A DNA stretch of 64,000 nt, taken from assembly GCF_000344135.1 (NCBI RefSeq), contig NZ_BAOP01000018.1:37608-101607 (forward strand), given 5' to 3'. Within the stretch, counting starts at the first letter, position 1; every line of letters starts with the position of its first letter. Origin of the DNA: Gordonia malaquae NBRC 108250 (GTDB lineage Bacteria > Actinomycetota > Actinomycetes > Mycobacteriales > Mycobacteriaceae). The notes under the pieces were generated by a model that was not told the DNA's origin, searched no databases, and worked only from the letters and a program-made list of their open reading frames with translations. The position numbers and the translations under genes were made by a program. This document shows positions 35,804 through 44,248 of the stretch, in pieces.

Positions 35804-36229
35804 GTGCTCATCGATCTGCTCAGAAACTCGTACTCAGCCGCCGCGTACATCGGCACCGGACTGCTGCTGATGGTCGCGGCGTTCGCCGTCATCGACGCCC
35901 TGACCCCCGGCGATCTCCGACGACTGGTGTGGTTCGACCGCAACCGCAATGCGGCGATCCTCGTCGGGTCGAACCTCGCGGCGACGGCACTGGTCATCGT
36001 GGCGTCCATCAACGCCAGCGAAGGACGGCTCGCCGAGGGACTCGTGTACACCTTCGCGTACTCGGTGATCGGAATCGTCGCCATGTCGATCGCGTTCCTG
36101 GTCGTCGACATGCTGACTCCCGGCAAGCTCGGCGACCTCGTCGTGCACCCCGACCCGCACCCCGCCGTCTGGGTTCACGCCGTGACGCACATCGGAATCG
36201 CCCTGATCATCTGCGCGTCGATCTTGTGA
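35804..36229 (+). CDS. DUF350 family membrane protein (Rv2600-like)
   Basis: A 141-residue protein with four membrane helices arranged as two repeats, each ending 'D.LTPG.L..LV' (VIDALTPGDLRRLVW and VVDMLTPGKLGDLVV), the diagnostic DUF350 pattern. GTG 35804 follows a good AGGAG ribosome binding site. Its stop overlaps the GTG of the SpeE-like gene (GTGA). DUF350 proteins often sit next to polyamine-synthase-like membrane proteins, so a shared role in transport or membrane localisation is plausible. Confidence 0.9.
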   Translation: MLIDLLRNSYSAAAYIGTGLLLMVAAFAVIDALTPGDLRRLVWFDRNRNAAILVGSNLAATALVIVASINASEGRLAEGLVYTFAYSVIGIVAMSIAFLVVDMLTPGKLGDLVVHPDPHPAVWVHAVTHIGIALIICASIL

Positions 36230-37812
36230 CGCCGGAGACGACCGAGACGTCTACCGCCGATTCGCCACTGTCGACGCTCCGGCCGAGACTCGCCCGCAGC
36301 GCTCTGCTCGCGGTCGTGTTCATCTGCGCGGCGTGCGGCCTCGCATACGAGTTGGCACTCATCTCGCTCGGCTCCTTCCTTATCGGCAACACCGCGACGC
36401 AGGCGTCGATCGTCCTGTCGGTGATGGTGTTCGCGATGGGCATCGGGTCGCTCGCCGCGAAGCCGCTGCAGCGATGGCCCGCCACCGCATTCGCGATCAT
36501 CGAACTGCTCCTGGCGTTCATCGGTGGACTGTCCGTTCTCGCGTTGTACGCAGCCTTCGCCTATCTTTCGATCTATACCTCGGCGATGGTGGTGATCGCG
36601 TTTGTCCTCGGTCTCCTGATCGGTGCCGAGATCCCCCTCCTCATGGTTCTGCTGCAGAAGATCCGACGGCAGGACGCAGGATCGGCTGTCGCTGACATGT
36701 TCGCCGTCGACTATGTCGGGGCACTCGTCGGCGGGCTCTGCTTCCCTTTCCTCCTGCTCCCGATGTTCGGGCAGTTGCGGGGCGCCCTTGTTGTCGGCCT
36801 CGTCAACGCCACAGCCAGCGCGTTCCTCGTGTTCGTCGTGTTCGCGCCGATGTTGAGCCGGGTCCGGCGAGCCGTTCTCGGAGGAGCGACCCTGCTCGTC
36901 GTCGCGGCATTGATCGGCGCCATGGTGTTCTCCGACCGATTCGAGGTCACTGCACGTCAAGCGCTCTACCGCGACCCCGTTGTCGCGGCCGAGCGTACGG
37001 CGTACCAGGAGATCGTGATCACCGAGCGTCGAACGGCGTCCGGCCCCGACACCCGACTGTTCCTGAATGGCGACCTGCAGTTCTCCTCAGTCGACGAGTA
37101 CCGGTATCACGAGGCGCTGGTGCATCCCGCGATGGCGGCGCTTCCCGACCGCGGAGGCCGCGTGTTGATCCTCGGCGGCGGCGACGGTCTCGCTCTGCGC
37201 GAGGTGCTCCGGTACCCGAACCTCGACGCCGTGACGCTGGTCGAACTCGACCCGGAGATGATCAGTCTCAGCCGGACCGACCCGCGACTCAAACGGTTGA
37301 ACGAGGGATCGCTCGACGCTCCTCGCGCCTCCGTCGTCACCGCAGACGCGTTCTCCTGGATCCGAGAATCCCGTGACAGTTTCGACGTGATCATCATCGA
37401 CATGCCCGACCCGGACGACACTGCGACCGCGAAGCTCTATTCGGCCGAGTTCTACGGGATGGTCCGGTCACACCTCAATCCGACCGGCTCGATCGTGGTT
37501 CAATCCGGGTCGCCGTACTTCGCTCCGCAGTCGTTCTGGTGCATCGGTTCGACGCTCACCGAGGCCGGACTCCGAACCGTCCCCTTTCACGTCGACGTCC
37601 CAGCTTTCGGCGACTGGGGCTTCCACCTCGCCGGCCGCACCGCTCCCGCGTTGCGACTCAATGCGCCGTCCCCGCTTCGCTTCCTCGACGCGTCGACGCT
37701 CGCTGCCGCGGGCTCCTTTCCACCCGACCGGGGTCCGATGAACGTTCCGGCCTCGACGTTGATGGATCCGCGGATTCTTCGCTACGCACAATCGGAATGG
37801 ACCGCGTACTGA
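36226..37812 (+). CDS. Membrane-fused polyamine aminopropyltransferase (SpeE-like, Rv2601-like)
   Basis: A 528-residue fusion. Residues 25-235 hold seven or so membrane helices (for example CAACGLAYELALISLGSFLI, AMVVIAFVLGLLIGAEIPLL), followed by a spermidine-synthase domain: LYRDPVVAAERTAYQEIVITER, LFLNGDLQFSSVDEYRYHE, RVLILGGGDGLALREVLRYPN near residue 310 (AdoMet-binding fold), VTLVELDPEM and VIIIDMPDPDD. The catalytic region fits transfer of an aminopropyl group from decarboxylated AdoMet, but the substrate is unproven in this membrane class. It is last in the operon. Confidence 0.92.
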   Translation: MTPETTETSTADSPLSTLRPRLARSALLAVVFICAACGLAYELALISLGSFLIGNTATQASIVLSVMVFAMGIGSLAAKPLQRWPATAFAIIELLLAFIGGLSVLALYAAFAYLSIYTSAMVVIAFVLGLLIGAEIPLLMVLLQKIRRQDAGSAVADMFAVDYVGALVGGLCFPFLLLPMFGQLRGALVVGLVNATASAFLVFVVFAPMLSRVRRAVLGGATLLVVAALIGAMVFSDRFEVTARQALYRDPVVAAERTAYQEIVITERRTASGPDTRLFLNGDLQFSSVDEYRYHEALVHPAMAALPDRGGRVLILGGGDGLALREVLRYPNLDAVTLVELDPEMISLSRTDPRLKRLNEGSLDAPRASVVTADAFSWIRESRDSFDVIIIDMPDPDDTATAKLYSAEFYGMVRSHLNPTGSIVVQSGSPYFAPQSFWCIGSTLTEAGLRTVPFHVDVPAFGDWGFHLAGRTAPALRLNAPSPLRFLDASTLAAAGSFPPDRGPMNVPASTLMDPRILRYAQSEWTAY

Positions 37813-37840
37813 CGCCGGATACCAACTACCGTCAGAACAC

Positions 37841-39079
37841 ATGTCGGGCGAACTGATCACCATCGTGATCTTGGGGACCGTGTTGGCGGCGTTGCTGATC
37901 GTCATCGCACTGCGGACCCGACGCGTGGTCGTGACCCCGCACGAGCGGGCCGTCTACGACACCCTGCAGACCGCCGCGTTGGCGGCGCGACCACTGCGCG
38001 ACGGACTCACCGAAGAGTCGGCGGCCGAGGCCGTCGGCCCGCTGCTGGCGCTGACCTCGGCCGACGGCGTCGCGCTGTACGGTCCGGACGCCGAACTCCT
38101 CGCGAGCGACGGCGAGGCCGACCTCTGGACGTCGCCCGTCCTCGCGTCGTCGGCGAGACTCGCAGCCGACGCGCTGCAGGATCAGCGTCCGCTGGCGGCT
38201 CCCGGCCCCGGCGGAGCGTCGGCTCTCGCCCGACACCTGCTGGCCGCGCCCCTGCTCACCGACGACATCAGTGCGGGCGTGCTGGTTGTTGCGTCGTTGG
38301 ACGAACCCGGACCAGGCCGGATCGGTGCGATCACCGAGGTGGCACGCTATGCCGCCAGCCAATTGCAACTCGCCGAACTCGACGCGTCTCGGGCCCGCCT
38401 CGACCGGGCCGAAGTGCTCGCGCTCCGCGCACAGATCAGCCCGCACTTCATCTACAACGCCCTCAACACGATCGCATCGTTCGTCCGCACCGACCCCGAC
38501 CGGGCACGCGAGCTGATCCTCGACTTCGCCGACTTCACCCGCTACTCGTTCCGCGCGGCGGGCGAGTACACGGCGCTCGCCGACGAACTCCGCAACATCG
38601 ACCGCTACCTGACCCTGGAACGTGCACGATTCGGACCCGGCCTGACAGTGAAACTGCAGGTGGCGCCCGAAGTACTCGGTGTCGTCGTGCCGTTCCTCGC
38701 CCTGCAGCCGCTCGTGGAGAACGCCGTCCGCCACGGCCTTGCGGGCAGAAGAGCCGGCACCATCAGCATCATCGCGCGCAACGCGGGTCCCGACTGCCTG
38801 CTGTCGATCGAGGACGACGGCGTCGGGATGGATCCGGAGCTGCTGCGGACCGGCGCGATCGACGCCCTCAACCCCGCGGGACCGAAAGAGTCCGACGGCG
38901 CGCACGTCGGACTCACCAATGTCGACCAACGTCTCCGATCGGCGTTCGGCAACGACTACGGTCTAGTGGTCGACACCGCCGTCGGCGCAGGAACCAAGGT
39001 CAGCATGCGGATCCCGAAGTTCGCGTCCGGCATCCGAGCCGATCCGGCGACAGACGGGAGAGAGGCCCACCACCGATGA
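37841..39079 (+). CDS. LytS-type sensor histidine kinase (GAF-like sensor)
   Basis: A 412-residue kinase: one N-terminal membrane helix (ELITIVILGTVLAALLIVIAL), a GAF-like region about residues 50-180 (DGVALYGPDAELLASDGEAD), the His_kinase block LRAQISPHFIYNALNTIASF with the phospho-His near 201, and an ATPase domain with N-box PLVENAVRHGLAG and G-boxes DDGVGMD and HVGLTNVDQRL. It overlaps its response regulator by 4 nt (ATGA). TACCGT lies 8 nt before the ATG. The linked symporters suggest it senses a monocarboxylate such as acetate or pyruvate, by analogy with BtsS/YpdA systems; this is inference. Confidence 0.93.
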   Translation: MSGELITIVILGTVLAALLIVIALRTRRVVVTPHERAVYDTLQTAALAARPLRDGLTEESAAEAVGPLLALTSADGVALYGPDAELLASDGEADLWTSPVLASSARLAADALQDQRPLAAPGPGGASALARHLLAAPLLTDDISAGVLVVASLDEPGPGRIGAITEVARYAASQLQLAELDASRARLDRAEVLALRAQISPHFIYNALNTIASFVRTDPDRARELILDFADFTRYSFRAAGEYTALADELRNIDRYLTLERARFGPGLTVKLQVAPEVLGVVVPFLALQPLVENAVRHGLAGRRAGTISIIARNAGPDCLLSIEDDGVGMDPELLRTGAIDALNPAGPKESDGAHVGLTNVDQRLRSAFGNDYGLVVDTAVGAGTKVSMRIPKFASGIRADPATDGREAHHR

Positions 39080-39861
39080 CCGGACTGACAATCCTCGCCG
39101 TCGACGACGAGGCCCCCGCCCTCGACGAACTCGCATACCTCCTCAACCGGCACGACTCCGTCGGCCAGGTGATCACCGCTTCCGACGCGACGAGCGCGCT
39201 CCGGGAACTCACCGACCACACCATCGACGCCGTCTTCCTCGACATCTCGATGCCGGGGTTGTCCGGCATGGAGCTCGCCGGGGTTCTCGCCAACTACGCA
39301 TCGCCCCCGCCCGTCGTCTTCGTCACCGCGCACGACGACCGCGCTGTCGACGCTTTCGCCATCGGTGCCCTCGACTACGTCTTGAAACCGTTGCGCGACG
39401 CCCGCCTGGCCCAGGCGATCGACCGCGTGGTCGCGCATGTGACCGCCCGCAACGACGAACCGTCGGAGCCTGAGGCCGTGGAGCCGGACGATGTGATCCC
39501 CGTCGAGTCGGGCGGTGTCACCTCGCTGGTGCGACGTGACTCGATCTCATGGGTGGAGTCCGTCGGCGACTACGCCCGTCTGCACAGCGACACCGGCGCG
39601 CACCTCGTGCGGGTCACCCTGTCCACACTTGAAACCCGTTGGCAGCCTGCCGGGTTCGCCCGCGTGCATCGCAGTTACCTCGTGAATCTGCCGATGGTCG
39701 TCGGACTCCGGTCGGCGGGTGCCACCACGATGGTCCGAGTCCAGGCCAACGGGCGGTCTGCGGCCGTCGAACTGCCCGTCAGCCGCCGCCAGGTCCGCGA
39801 ACTGAAGGACCGTCTCGTCCGCGACCCGATGCGCACGATCCGCGGCGACACCGGGGGCTGA
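39076..39861 (+). CDS. LytTR-family response regulator
   Basis: A 261-residue regulator. Receiver residues 1-120: DDEAPALDEL, phospho-acceptor Asp56 in DAVFLDISMPG, VTAHDDRAVDAF and DYVLKPL with the conserved Lys. The LytTR DNA-binding domain is at about 150-250 (VRRDSISWVESVGDYARLHS, ARVHRSYLVNL). It is coupled to the LytS-type kinase and lies 1-2 nt ahead of a small membrane protein and symporter. The likely target is the promoter of the symporter operon at about 42070-42190 or its own operon. Confidence 0.94.
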   Translation: MTGLTILAVDDEAPALDELAYLLNRHDSVGQVITASDATSALRELTDHTIDAVFLDISMPGLSGMELAGVLANYASPPPVVFVTAHDDRAVDAFAIGALDYVLKPLRDARLAQAIDRVVAHVTARNDEPSEPEAVEPDDVIPVESGGVTSLVRRDSISWVESVGDYARLHSDTGAHLVRVTLSTLETRWQPAGFARVHRSYLVNLPMVVGLRSAGATTMVRVQANGRSAAVELPVSRRQVRELKDRLVRDPMRTIRGDTGG

Positions 39862-39862
39862 C

Positions 39863-40243
39863 GTGCCAGACGTCCCGCCCCGCGAACGCGTTGTCCTGTC
39901 GCAGCGACGCGGCGCACGAATGGTGCGCACTCGCGTCCAGGTGGCCGAGCAGAGCGGCGTCGGCGAACACCTGGTGCGGGGTCTGGTCCGCGCGCAGCTC
40001 GCGCTCGCTCTGCGTCTCGGGGTCGCCGTCACCCTGCTGTTCGTCGCGATCCCCATCCTCGGCGCCACTGTCGAACCGTTCGCCACGGCAACCGTCTTCG
40101 GAATCAGGCTCAACTGGCTGATCCTCGGAGTCGCACCGTATCCGGTCCTCTACCTCGCAGGACGGCTGTATCTGCGTCTCGCGGAACAAGCCGAACGCGA
40201 CTTCGAACGCCTCACCTCCGACGAGCCGGGCGCCGACCGGTGA
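39863..40243 (+). CDS. Small membrane protein, putative symporter partner
   Basis: A 126-residue protein with two membrane segments (LALRLGVAVTLLFVAIPILGA and IRLNWLILGVAPYPVLYLAGRLYL) and a basic N-terminus (PPRERVVLSQRRGARMVRTR). It sits between the LytTR regulator and a sodium:solute symporter, overlapping the latter by 4 nt (GTGA), in the position that DUF485-type partners occupy. A partner role is inferred from position and topology only. Confidence 0.8.
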   Translation: MPDVPPRERVVLSQRRGARMVRTRVQVAEQSGVGEHLVRGLVRAQLALALRLGVAVTLLFVAIPILGATVEPFATATVFGIRLNWLILGVAPYPVLYLAGRLYLRLAEQAERDFERLTSDEPGADR

Positions 40244-41919
40244 CCGGCTGGACTCTCGCGGCAGTCGTCGCCGCGGCCGCGGGAACCCTCGCCGCAGGCG
40301 CCTATGCGGGACGGGGCGCCCGTTCGACGTCCGACTTCCTCGTCGCCTCGCGCGGTATCGGACCCGGCTGGAACGCCGCGGCCATCGCAGGCGAATACCT
40401 GTCGGCTGCATCGTTCCTCGGGGTGGCCGGGCTCGTCGCCAAATACGGCGCCGACGCCCTCTGGTACCCGATCGGGTTCACCGCCGGGTACCTCGCGCTC
40501 CTGCTGTTCGTCGCCGCGCCGCTCCGCCGGTCCGGCGCGTACACCGTCCCCGACTTCGCCGAGTTCCGCCTCGCCTCTCCCCTGGCCCGCCGCGTGTCGA
40601 TGCTGGTGGTGGTCGGTGTCTGCGTCCTCTACCTGGTCCCGCAGCTGCAGGGCGCGGGCCTCACCCTCGACATCCTCCTCGGCCTGCCCCCGTGGATCGG
40701 TGTCGTGACCATCGGACTGCTGGTGATCGTGAACGTCGTCGGCGGCGGTATGCGGTCGGTGACGTTCGCGCAGGCGGCGACCTACTGGCTCAAACTGACG
40801 GCGATCGCAGTCCCGGCTCTCGCGCTCTCGGCACTGTTCCTCACCGGCTCGCACGACCTCGGCGAACCGCTTCCTCCACACGTCCAGACCGCCACCACCG
40901 TCGACGTGGGACGGACCGTCTCCGTCGAGATCACCGACCCAGCGGGCGTCCGGATCGACCGCATGCCCGCCACGGCCGGCACGACGACCGTCGACGAGGG
41001 CTCCACCATCACGCTCGACGCCGGTGCGCAGACACCCGTGGTGTCCGGAGTCCCGCAGACCGGGCAGGGGTGGGCGGCGTCCGGCGGCGGCCTCGGCGGC
41101 GACCACCCGCTCTACCAGGTCCTGTCGCTGATGGTCGCGACGTTCCTCGGCGCGATCGGACTCCCCCACGTGCTCGTGCGCTTCTACACCAACCCCGACG
41201 GCCGCGCCGCCCGGCGGACGGCGCTCAACGTGATCGCCGCGCTGTCGGTGTTCTACCTGTTCCCGACGGTGCTCGGCGCGCTCGCCCGGATCTGGACGCC
41301 GCAGATCCTGACGACGGGCGACGCCGACGCGGCCGTCCTACTCCTGCCCGACGCCGCGTTCGGCGGAGTGTGGGGGACGCTGTTCGGCGCGCTCGTCGCG
41401 GCCGGGGCGAGCGCCGCGTTCCTAGCCACGTCGTCGGGCCTGCTGGTGTCCATCGCGGGCGTCATGTCGACCGATCTGCTGCCCGCCGGGGTGCGCAGCT
41501 TCCGGATCAGCGCCGTCATCGGCGGACTGGTCCCGATCGGTCTCGCACTCGGCGCGGGATCGCTCGAACTGTCCCGCTCGGTGGGCCTGGTGTTCGCGGT
41601 GTCGGCCGCCACGTTCTGCCCGCTGCTGCTGTTGGGCATCTGGTGGCGCGGACTCACCGCGACCGGCGCCGTCGCCGGACTCGTCGTCGGCGGCGCCACC
41701 TCGATCGCCGCGGTGGCGCTCGGAACTGGCGACCTCCTCGCCGGCTGGCCGGGGGTGGTCGTCGACTACCCCGCGGCCGTCACCGTGCCGTTGACGTTCG
41801 CGGTGATGATCGGAGTCAGCCGAATGACACGCGCGACGATTCCCCCGCGGGTCGCCGCTGTCTTCGCAGCCATGCATGTACCCGAACGCCTCGGCCTCGG
41901 CGTGGAGAGGACTCCCTGA
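40240..41919 (+). CDS. Sodium:solute symporter (acetate/monocarboxylate type)
   Basis: A 559-residue SSS-family carrier with about 13 membrane helices. Typical pieces: SDFLVASRGIGPGWNAAAIAGEYLSAASFLG (ActP-like second helix), YTVPDFAEFRL, GLPHVLVRFYTNPDGRAARRT and AAGASAAFLATSSGLLVSIAGVMSTDLL. A 90-residue periplasmic insert (residues 200-290) is larger than in the second symporter of this cluster. It is coupled upstream to the small membrane protein and downstream (TGATG) to a 49-residue ORF. The substrate is inferred as acetate, propionate or pyruvate from family. Confidence 0.92.
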   Translation: MTGWTLAAVVAAAAGTLAAGAYAGRGARSTSDFLVASRGIGPGWNAAAIAGEYLSAASFLGVAGLVAKYGADALWYPIGFTAGYLALLLFVAAPLRRSGAYTVPDFAEFRLASPLARRVSMLVVVGVCVLYLVPQLQGAGLTLDILLGLPPWIGVVTIGLLVIVNVVGGGMRSVTFAQAATYWLKLTAIAVPALALSALFLTGSHDLGEPLPPHVQTATTVDVGRTVSVEITDPAGVRIDRMPATAGTTTVDEGSTITLDAGAQTPVVSGVPQTGQGWAASGGGLGGDHPLYQVLSLMVATFLGAIGLPHVLVRFYTNPDGRAARRTALNVIAALSVFYLFPTVLGALARIWTPQILTTGDADAAVLLLPDAAFGGVWGTLFGALVAAGASAAFLATSSGLLVSIAGVMSTDLLPAGVRSFRISAVIGGLVPIGLALGAGSLELSRSVGLVFAVSAATFCPLLLLGIWWRGLTATGAVAGLVVGGATSIAAVALGTGDLLAGWPGVVVDYPAAVTVPLTFAVMIGVSRMTRATIPPRVAAVFAAMHVPERLGLGVERTP

Positions 41920-42068
41920 TGGGTGCCGGTGGTGCCGCGCTGGTGCTCCTTTTCGTCCCGCTATTGGTCGTCACCGTTCTGTCGGGCACGATGGCACGAC
42001 ACCGTCGGCACCCGCAGCCGGTCCTGAACCGGCCGCGAGTGCCAAGTCCGACGACCGTTCATCGGTAG
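41919..42068 (+). CDS. 49-residue single-pass membrane protein
   Basis: Starts at the ATG within TGATG, sharing a base with the symporter stop, with GGAGAGG at good spacing. The peptide is one hydrophobic helix (GGAALVLLFVPLLVVTVLSG) followed by a basic, Pro-rich tail (ARHRRHPQPVLNRPRVPS). Coupling, ribosome binding site and a clean helix argue for a real small protein, possibly a symporter accessory subunit. No family is recognised. Confidence 0.6.
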   Translation: MGAGGAALVLLFVPLLVVTVLSGTMARHRRHPQPVLNRPRVPSPTTVHR

Positions 42069-42194
42069 CGAGAGACCGTTCATCGCACCGTCGACCGGCC
42101 TGGTCGATCAGATCACAACCTGTACTCCATGTGACTGTCGTCTCGTTCATGCTCATCGCATGCGATTCACCGTCAACCCAGCGAAGGAGTGATC

Positions 42195-42560
42195 GTGTCC
42201 GACCAGCCTCCCGCCAGGCTCGAACCGTCACCAGACGAGTTCCTCGTAGCCGAGGCCAGCCCTGAGTTCCACAAGCTCCGCAGCTCACTGCGGCGCTTCG
42301 TCTTCCCGATGTCGGCGTTCTTCCTCCTCTGGTACGCCGTGTACGTCCTGCTCGGCGCGTTCGCCACCGACTTCATGGGCACCAAGGTGTGGGGCAACAT
42401 CAACGTCGGCCTCATCCTCGGACTGCTGCAGTTCGTGACCACATTCGCCATCACCTTCGCGTACGTGCGGTTCGCGAACCGCGACCTCGACCCGCAGGCG
42501 GACGCGATCCGCCAGAAGTTCGCCGACGGCGGCTACAACACTCCGGAGGCCACCCGATGA
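42195..42560 (+). CDS. DUF485 family membrane protein (symporter partner)
   Basis: A 121-residue protein with two membrane helices: RFVFPMSAFFLLWYAVYVLLGAF and INVGLILGLLQFVTTFAITFAYV, with the DUF485 signature 'F..P....F...Y...vll..fa..fm' and terminal YVRFANRDLDPQADAIR. GTG 42195 has AAGGAG 5 nt upstream. It overlaps the second symporter by 4 nt (ATGA), the normal yjcH-actP arrangement. This starts a new transcription unit after a gap of about 120 nt. Confidence 0.92.
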   Translation: MSDQPPARLEPSPDEFLVAEASPEFHKLRSSLRRFVFPMSAFFLLWYAVYVLLGAFATDFMGTKVWGNINVGLILGLLQFVTTFAITFAYVRFANRDLDPQADAIRQKFADGGYNTPEATR

Positions 42561-44182
42561 TCACCCATCTCGCCGCCGCAGAGGCGGTCGGCAATCCTGC
42601 GGTCAACATCTCGATCTTCATCGCGTTCGTCGCGGTCACGATGTTCGTGGTGATCCGCGCCAGCCGCAAGAACACCTCCGCGTCTGAGTTCTTCACCGCG
42701 GGCGGCGGCTTCTCCGGCCCCCAGAACGGCGTCGCCATCGCGGGCGACTACCTGTCGGCGGCGAGCTTCCTCGGCATCGCGGGCGCCATCGCCGTCTACG
42801 GCTACGACGGCTTCCTGTACTCGATCGGATTCCTCGTCGCGTGGCTCGTCGCGCTCCTGCTGGTGGCCGAGCTTCTCCGCAACACGGGCCGATTCACGAT
42901 GGCCGACGTGCTCAGCTTCCGACTCAAGGAACGCCCGGTCCGCATGGCCGCCGCGATCTCGACTCTTGTCGTGTCGCTGTTCTACCTGCTTGCGCAGATG
43001 GCCGGAGCGGGCGGCCTCGTCGCACTCCTGCTGAACATTCACGACAAGACGGGACAGTCCATCGTCATCGCCGTCGTCGGTGTCCTGATGATCGTGTACG
43101 TGCTGGTCGGCGGAATGAAGGGCACCACCTGGGTGCAGATCATCAAGGCTGTGCTGCTCATCGCGGGCGCTGCGATCATGACCGCGATCGTTTTGGTCAA
43201 GTTCGACTTCAACATGTCGAGCCTCCTCGGTGAGGCCCAGAACATGATCACGGGCAACGAGAAGACCGCGACGCGTGACGTCCTCGCCCCCGGCGCCAAG
43301 TACGGCGGCTCCACCGAGTCGAAGATCAACTTCCTCTCGCTCGGCCTCGCGCTGGTCCTCGGCACGGCAGGTCTGCCGCACGTCCTGATGCGTTTCTACA
43401 CCGTCCCCACCGCGAAGGAAGCACGACGCTCGGTGGTCTGGGCGATCTCGCTCATCGGCGCGTTCTACCTGTTCACGCTGGTCCTCGGCTACGGCGCGGC
43501 TGCGCTCGTCGGCCCGGAGAAGATCCTGGGCGCCGCGGGCGGCGAGAACGCGGCGGCACCTCTGCTCGCGCTTGAACTGGGCGGAACCGTCTTGATGGGC
43601 ATCATCTCGGCCGTCGCGTTCGCGACCATCCTGGCTGTCGTCGCCGGTCTCGCGATAACCGCGTCGGCGTCGTTCGCACACGACATCTACGCGTCGGTGA
43701 TCAAGCGTGGTCAGGCGTCGGAGACCGATCAGGTGCGCGTCTCCCGGATCACCGTTGTGGTGCTGGGCATCTTGAGCATCGTCCTCGGCATTCTCGCAAA
43801 CGGTCAGAACATCGCGTTCCTCGTGGCCCTGGCGTTCGCGGTCGCGGCGTCGGCCAACCTCCCGACCATCGTGTACTCGCTGTACTGGCGTCGTTTCAAC
43901 ACTCGCGGCGCGCTGTGGAGCATGTACGGCGGCCTGATCTCGTGCATCGTGCTCATCGTGTTCTCGCCTGCCGTCTCCGGCACCGCGAAGTCGATGATCA
44001 AGGGATCCGACTTCCACTGGTTCCCGCTTGAGAACCCGGGCATCGTGTCGATCCCCCTCGCGTTCATCCTCGGCATCGTCGGCACGCTGACGTCGAAGGA
44101 CCGCGGCCAGCCCGCGAAGAACGCCGAGATGGAGGTCCGCTCCCTCACCGGAGTCGGCGCCGAGGGAGCCGTCGCCCACTGA
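42557..44182 (+). CDS. Cation/acetate symporter (ActP/MctC-like)
   Basis: A 541-residue SSS-family carrier with about 13 helices. SEFFTAGGGFSGPQNGVAIAGDYLSAASFLGIAG, RFTMADVLSFRLKERP, GLPHVLMRFYTVPTAKEARRS and AGLAITASASFAHDIYASVIKRG are typical of ActP/MctC monocarboxylate transporters. By analogy with Corynebacterium glutamicum MctC it would take up acetate, propionate and pyruvate. It is coupled to the DUF485 gene and followed by a strong bidirectional terminator. It is a second, distinct symporter in the same regulated cluster. Confidence 0.94.
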   Translation: MITHLAAAEAVGNPAVNISIFIAFVAVTMFVVIRASRKNTSASEFFTAGGGFSGPQNGVAIAGDYLSAASFLGIAGAIAVYGYDGFLYSIGFLVAWLVALLLVAELLRNTGRFTMADVLSFRLKERPVRMAAAISTLVVSLFYLLAQMAGAGGLVALLLNIHDKTGQSIVIAVVGVLMIVYVLVGGMKGTTWVQIIKAVLLIAGAAIMTAIVLVKFDFNMSSLLGEAQNMITGNEKTATRDVLAPGAKYGGSTESKINFLSLGLALVLGTAGLPHVLMRFYTVPTAKEARRSVVWAISLIGAFYLFTLVLGYGAAALVGPEKILGAAGGENAAAPLLALELGGTVLMGIISAVAFATILAVVAGLAITASASFAHDIYASVIKRGQASETDQVRVSRITVVVLGILSIVLGILANGQNIAFLVALAFAVAASANLPTIVYSLYWRRFNTRGALWSMYGGLISCIVLIVFSPAVSGTAKSMIKGSDFHWFPLENPGIVSIPLAFILGIVGTLTSKDRGQPAKNAEMEVRSLTGVGAEGAVAH

Positions 44183-44199
44183 CCACCGCCCCTCGACAC

Positions 44200-44236
44200 A
44201 ACGAGCCGCCCCGCACGATCTGCGGGGCGGCTCGTT
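44200..44236. terminator. Bidirectional terminator between symporter and MFS genes
   Basis: A perfect 16-bp stem (AACGAGCCGCCCCGCA and complement) with loop CGATC, between convergent genes. Confidence 0.92.
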
Positions 44237-44248
44237 GCATGAGGACCG

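Noticed and set aside
42533..44179. Long minus-strand frame opposite the second symporter
   Set aside because: Asp/Arg/Glu-rich shadow; the sense strand is an unambiguous transporter.
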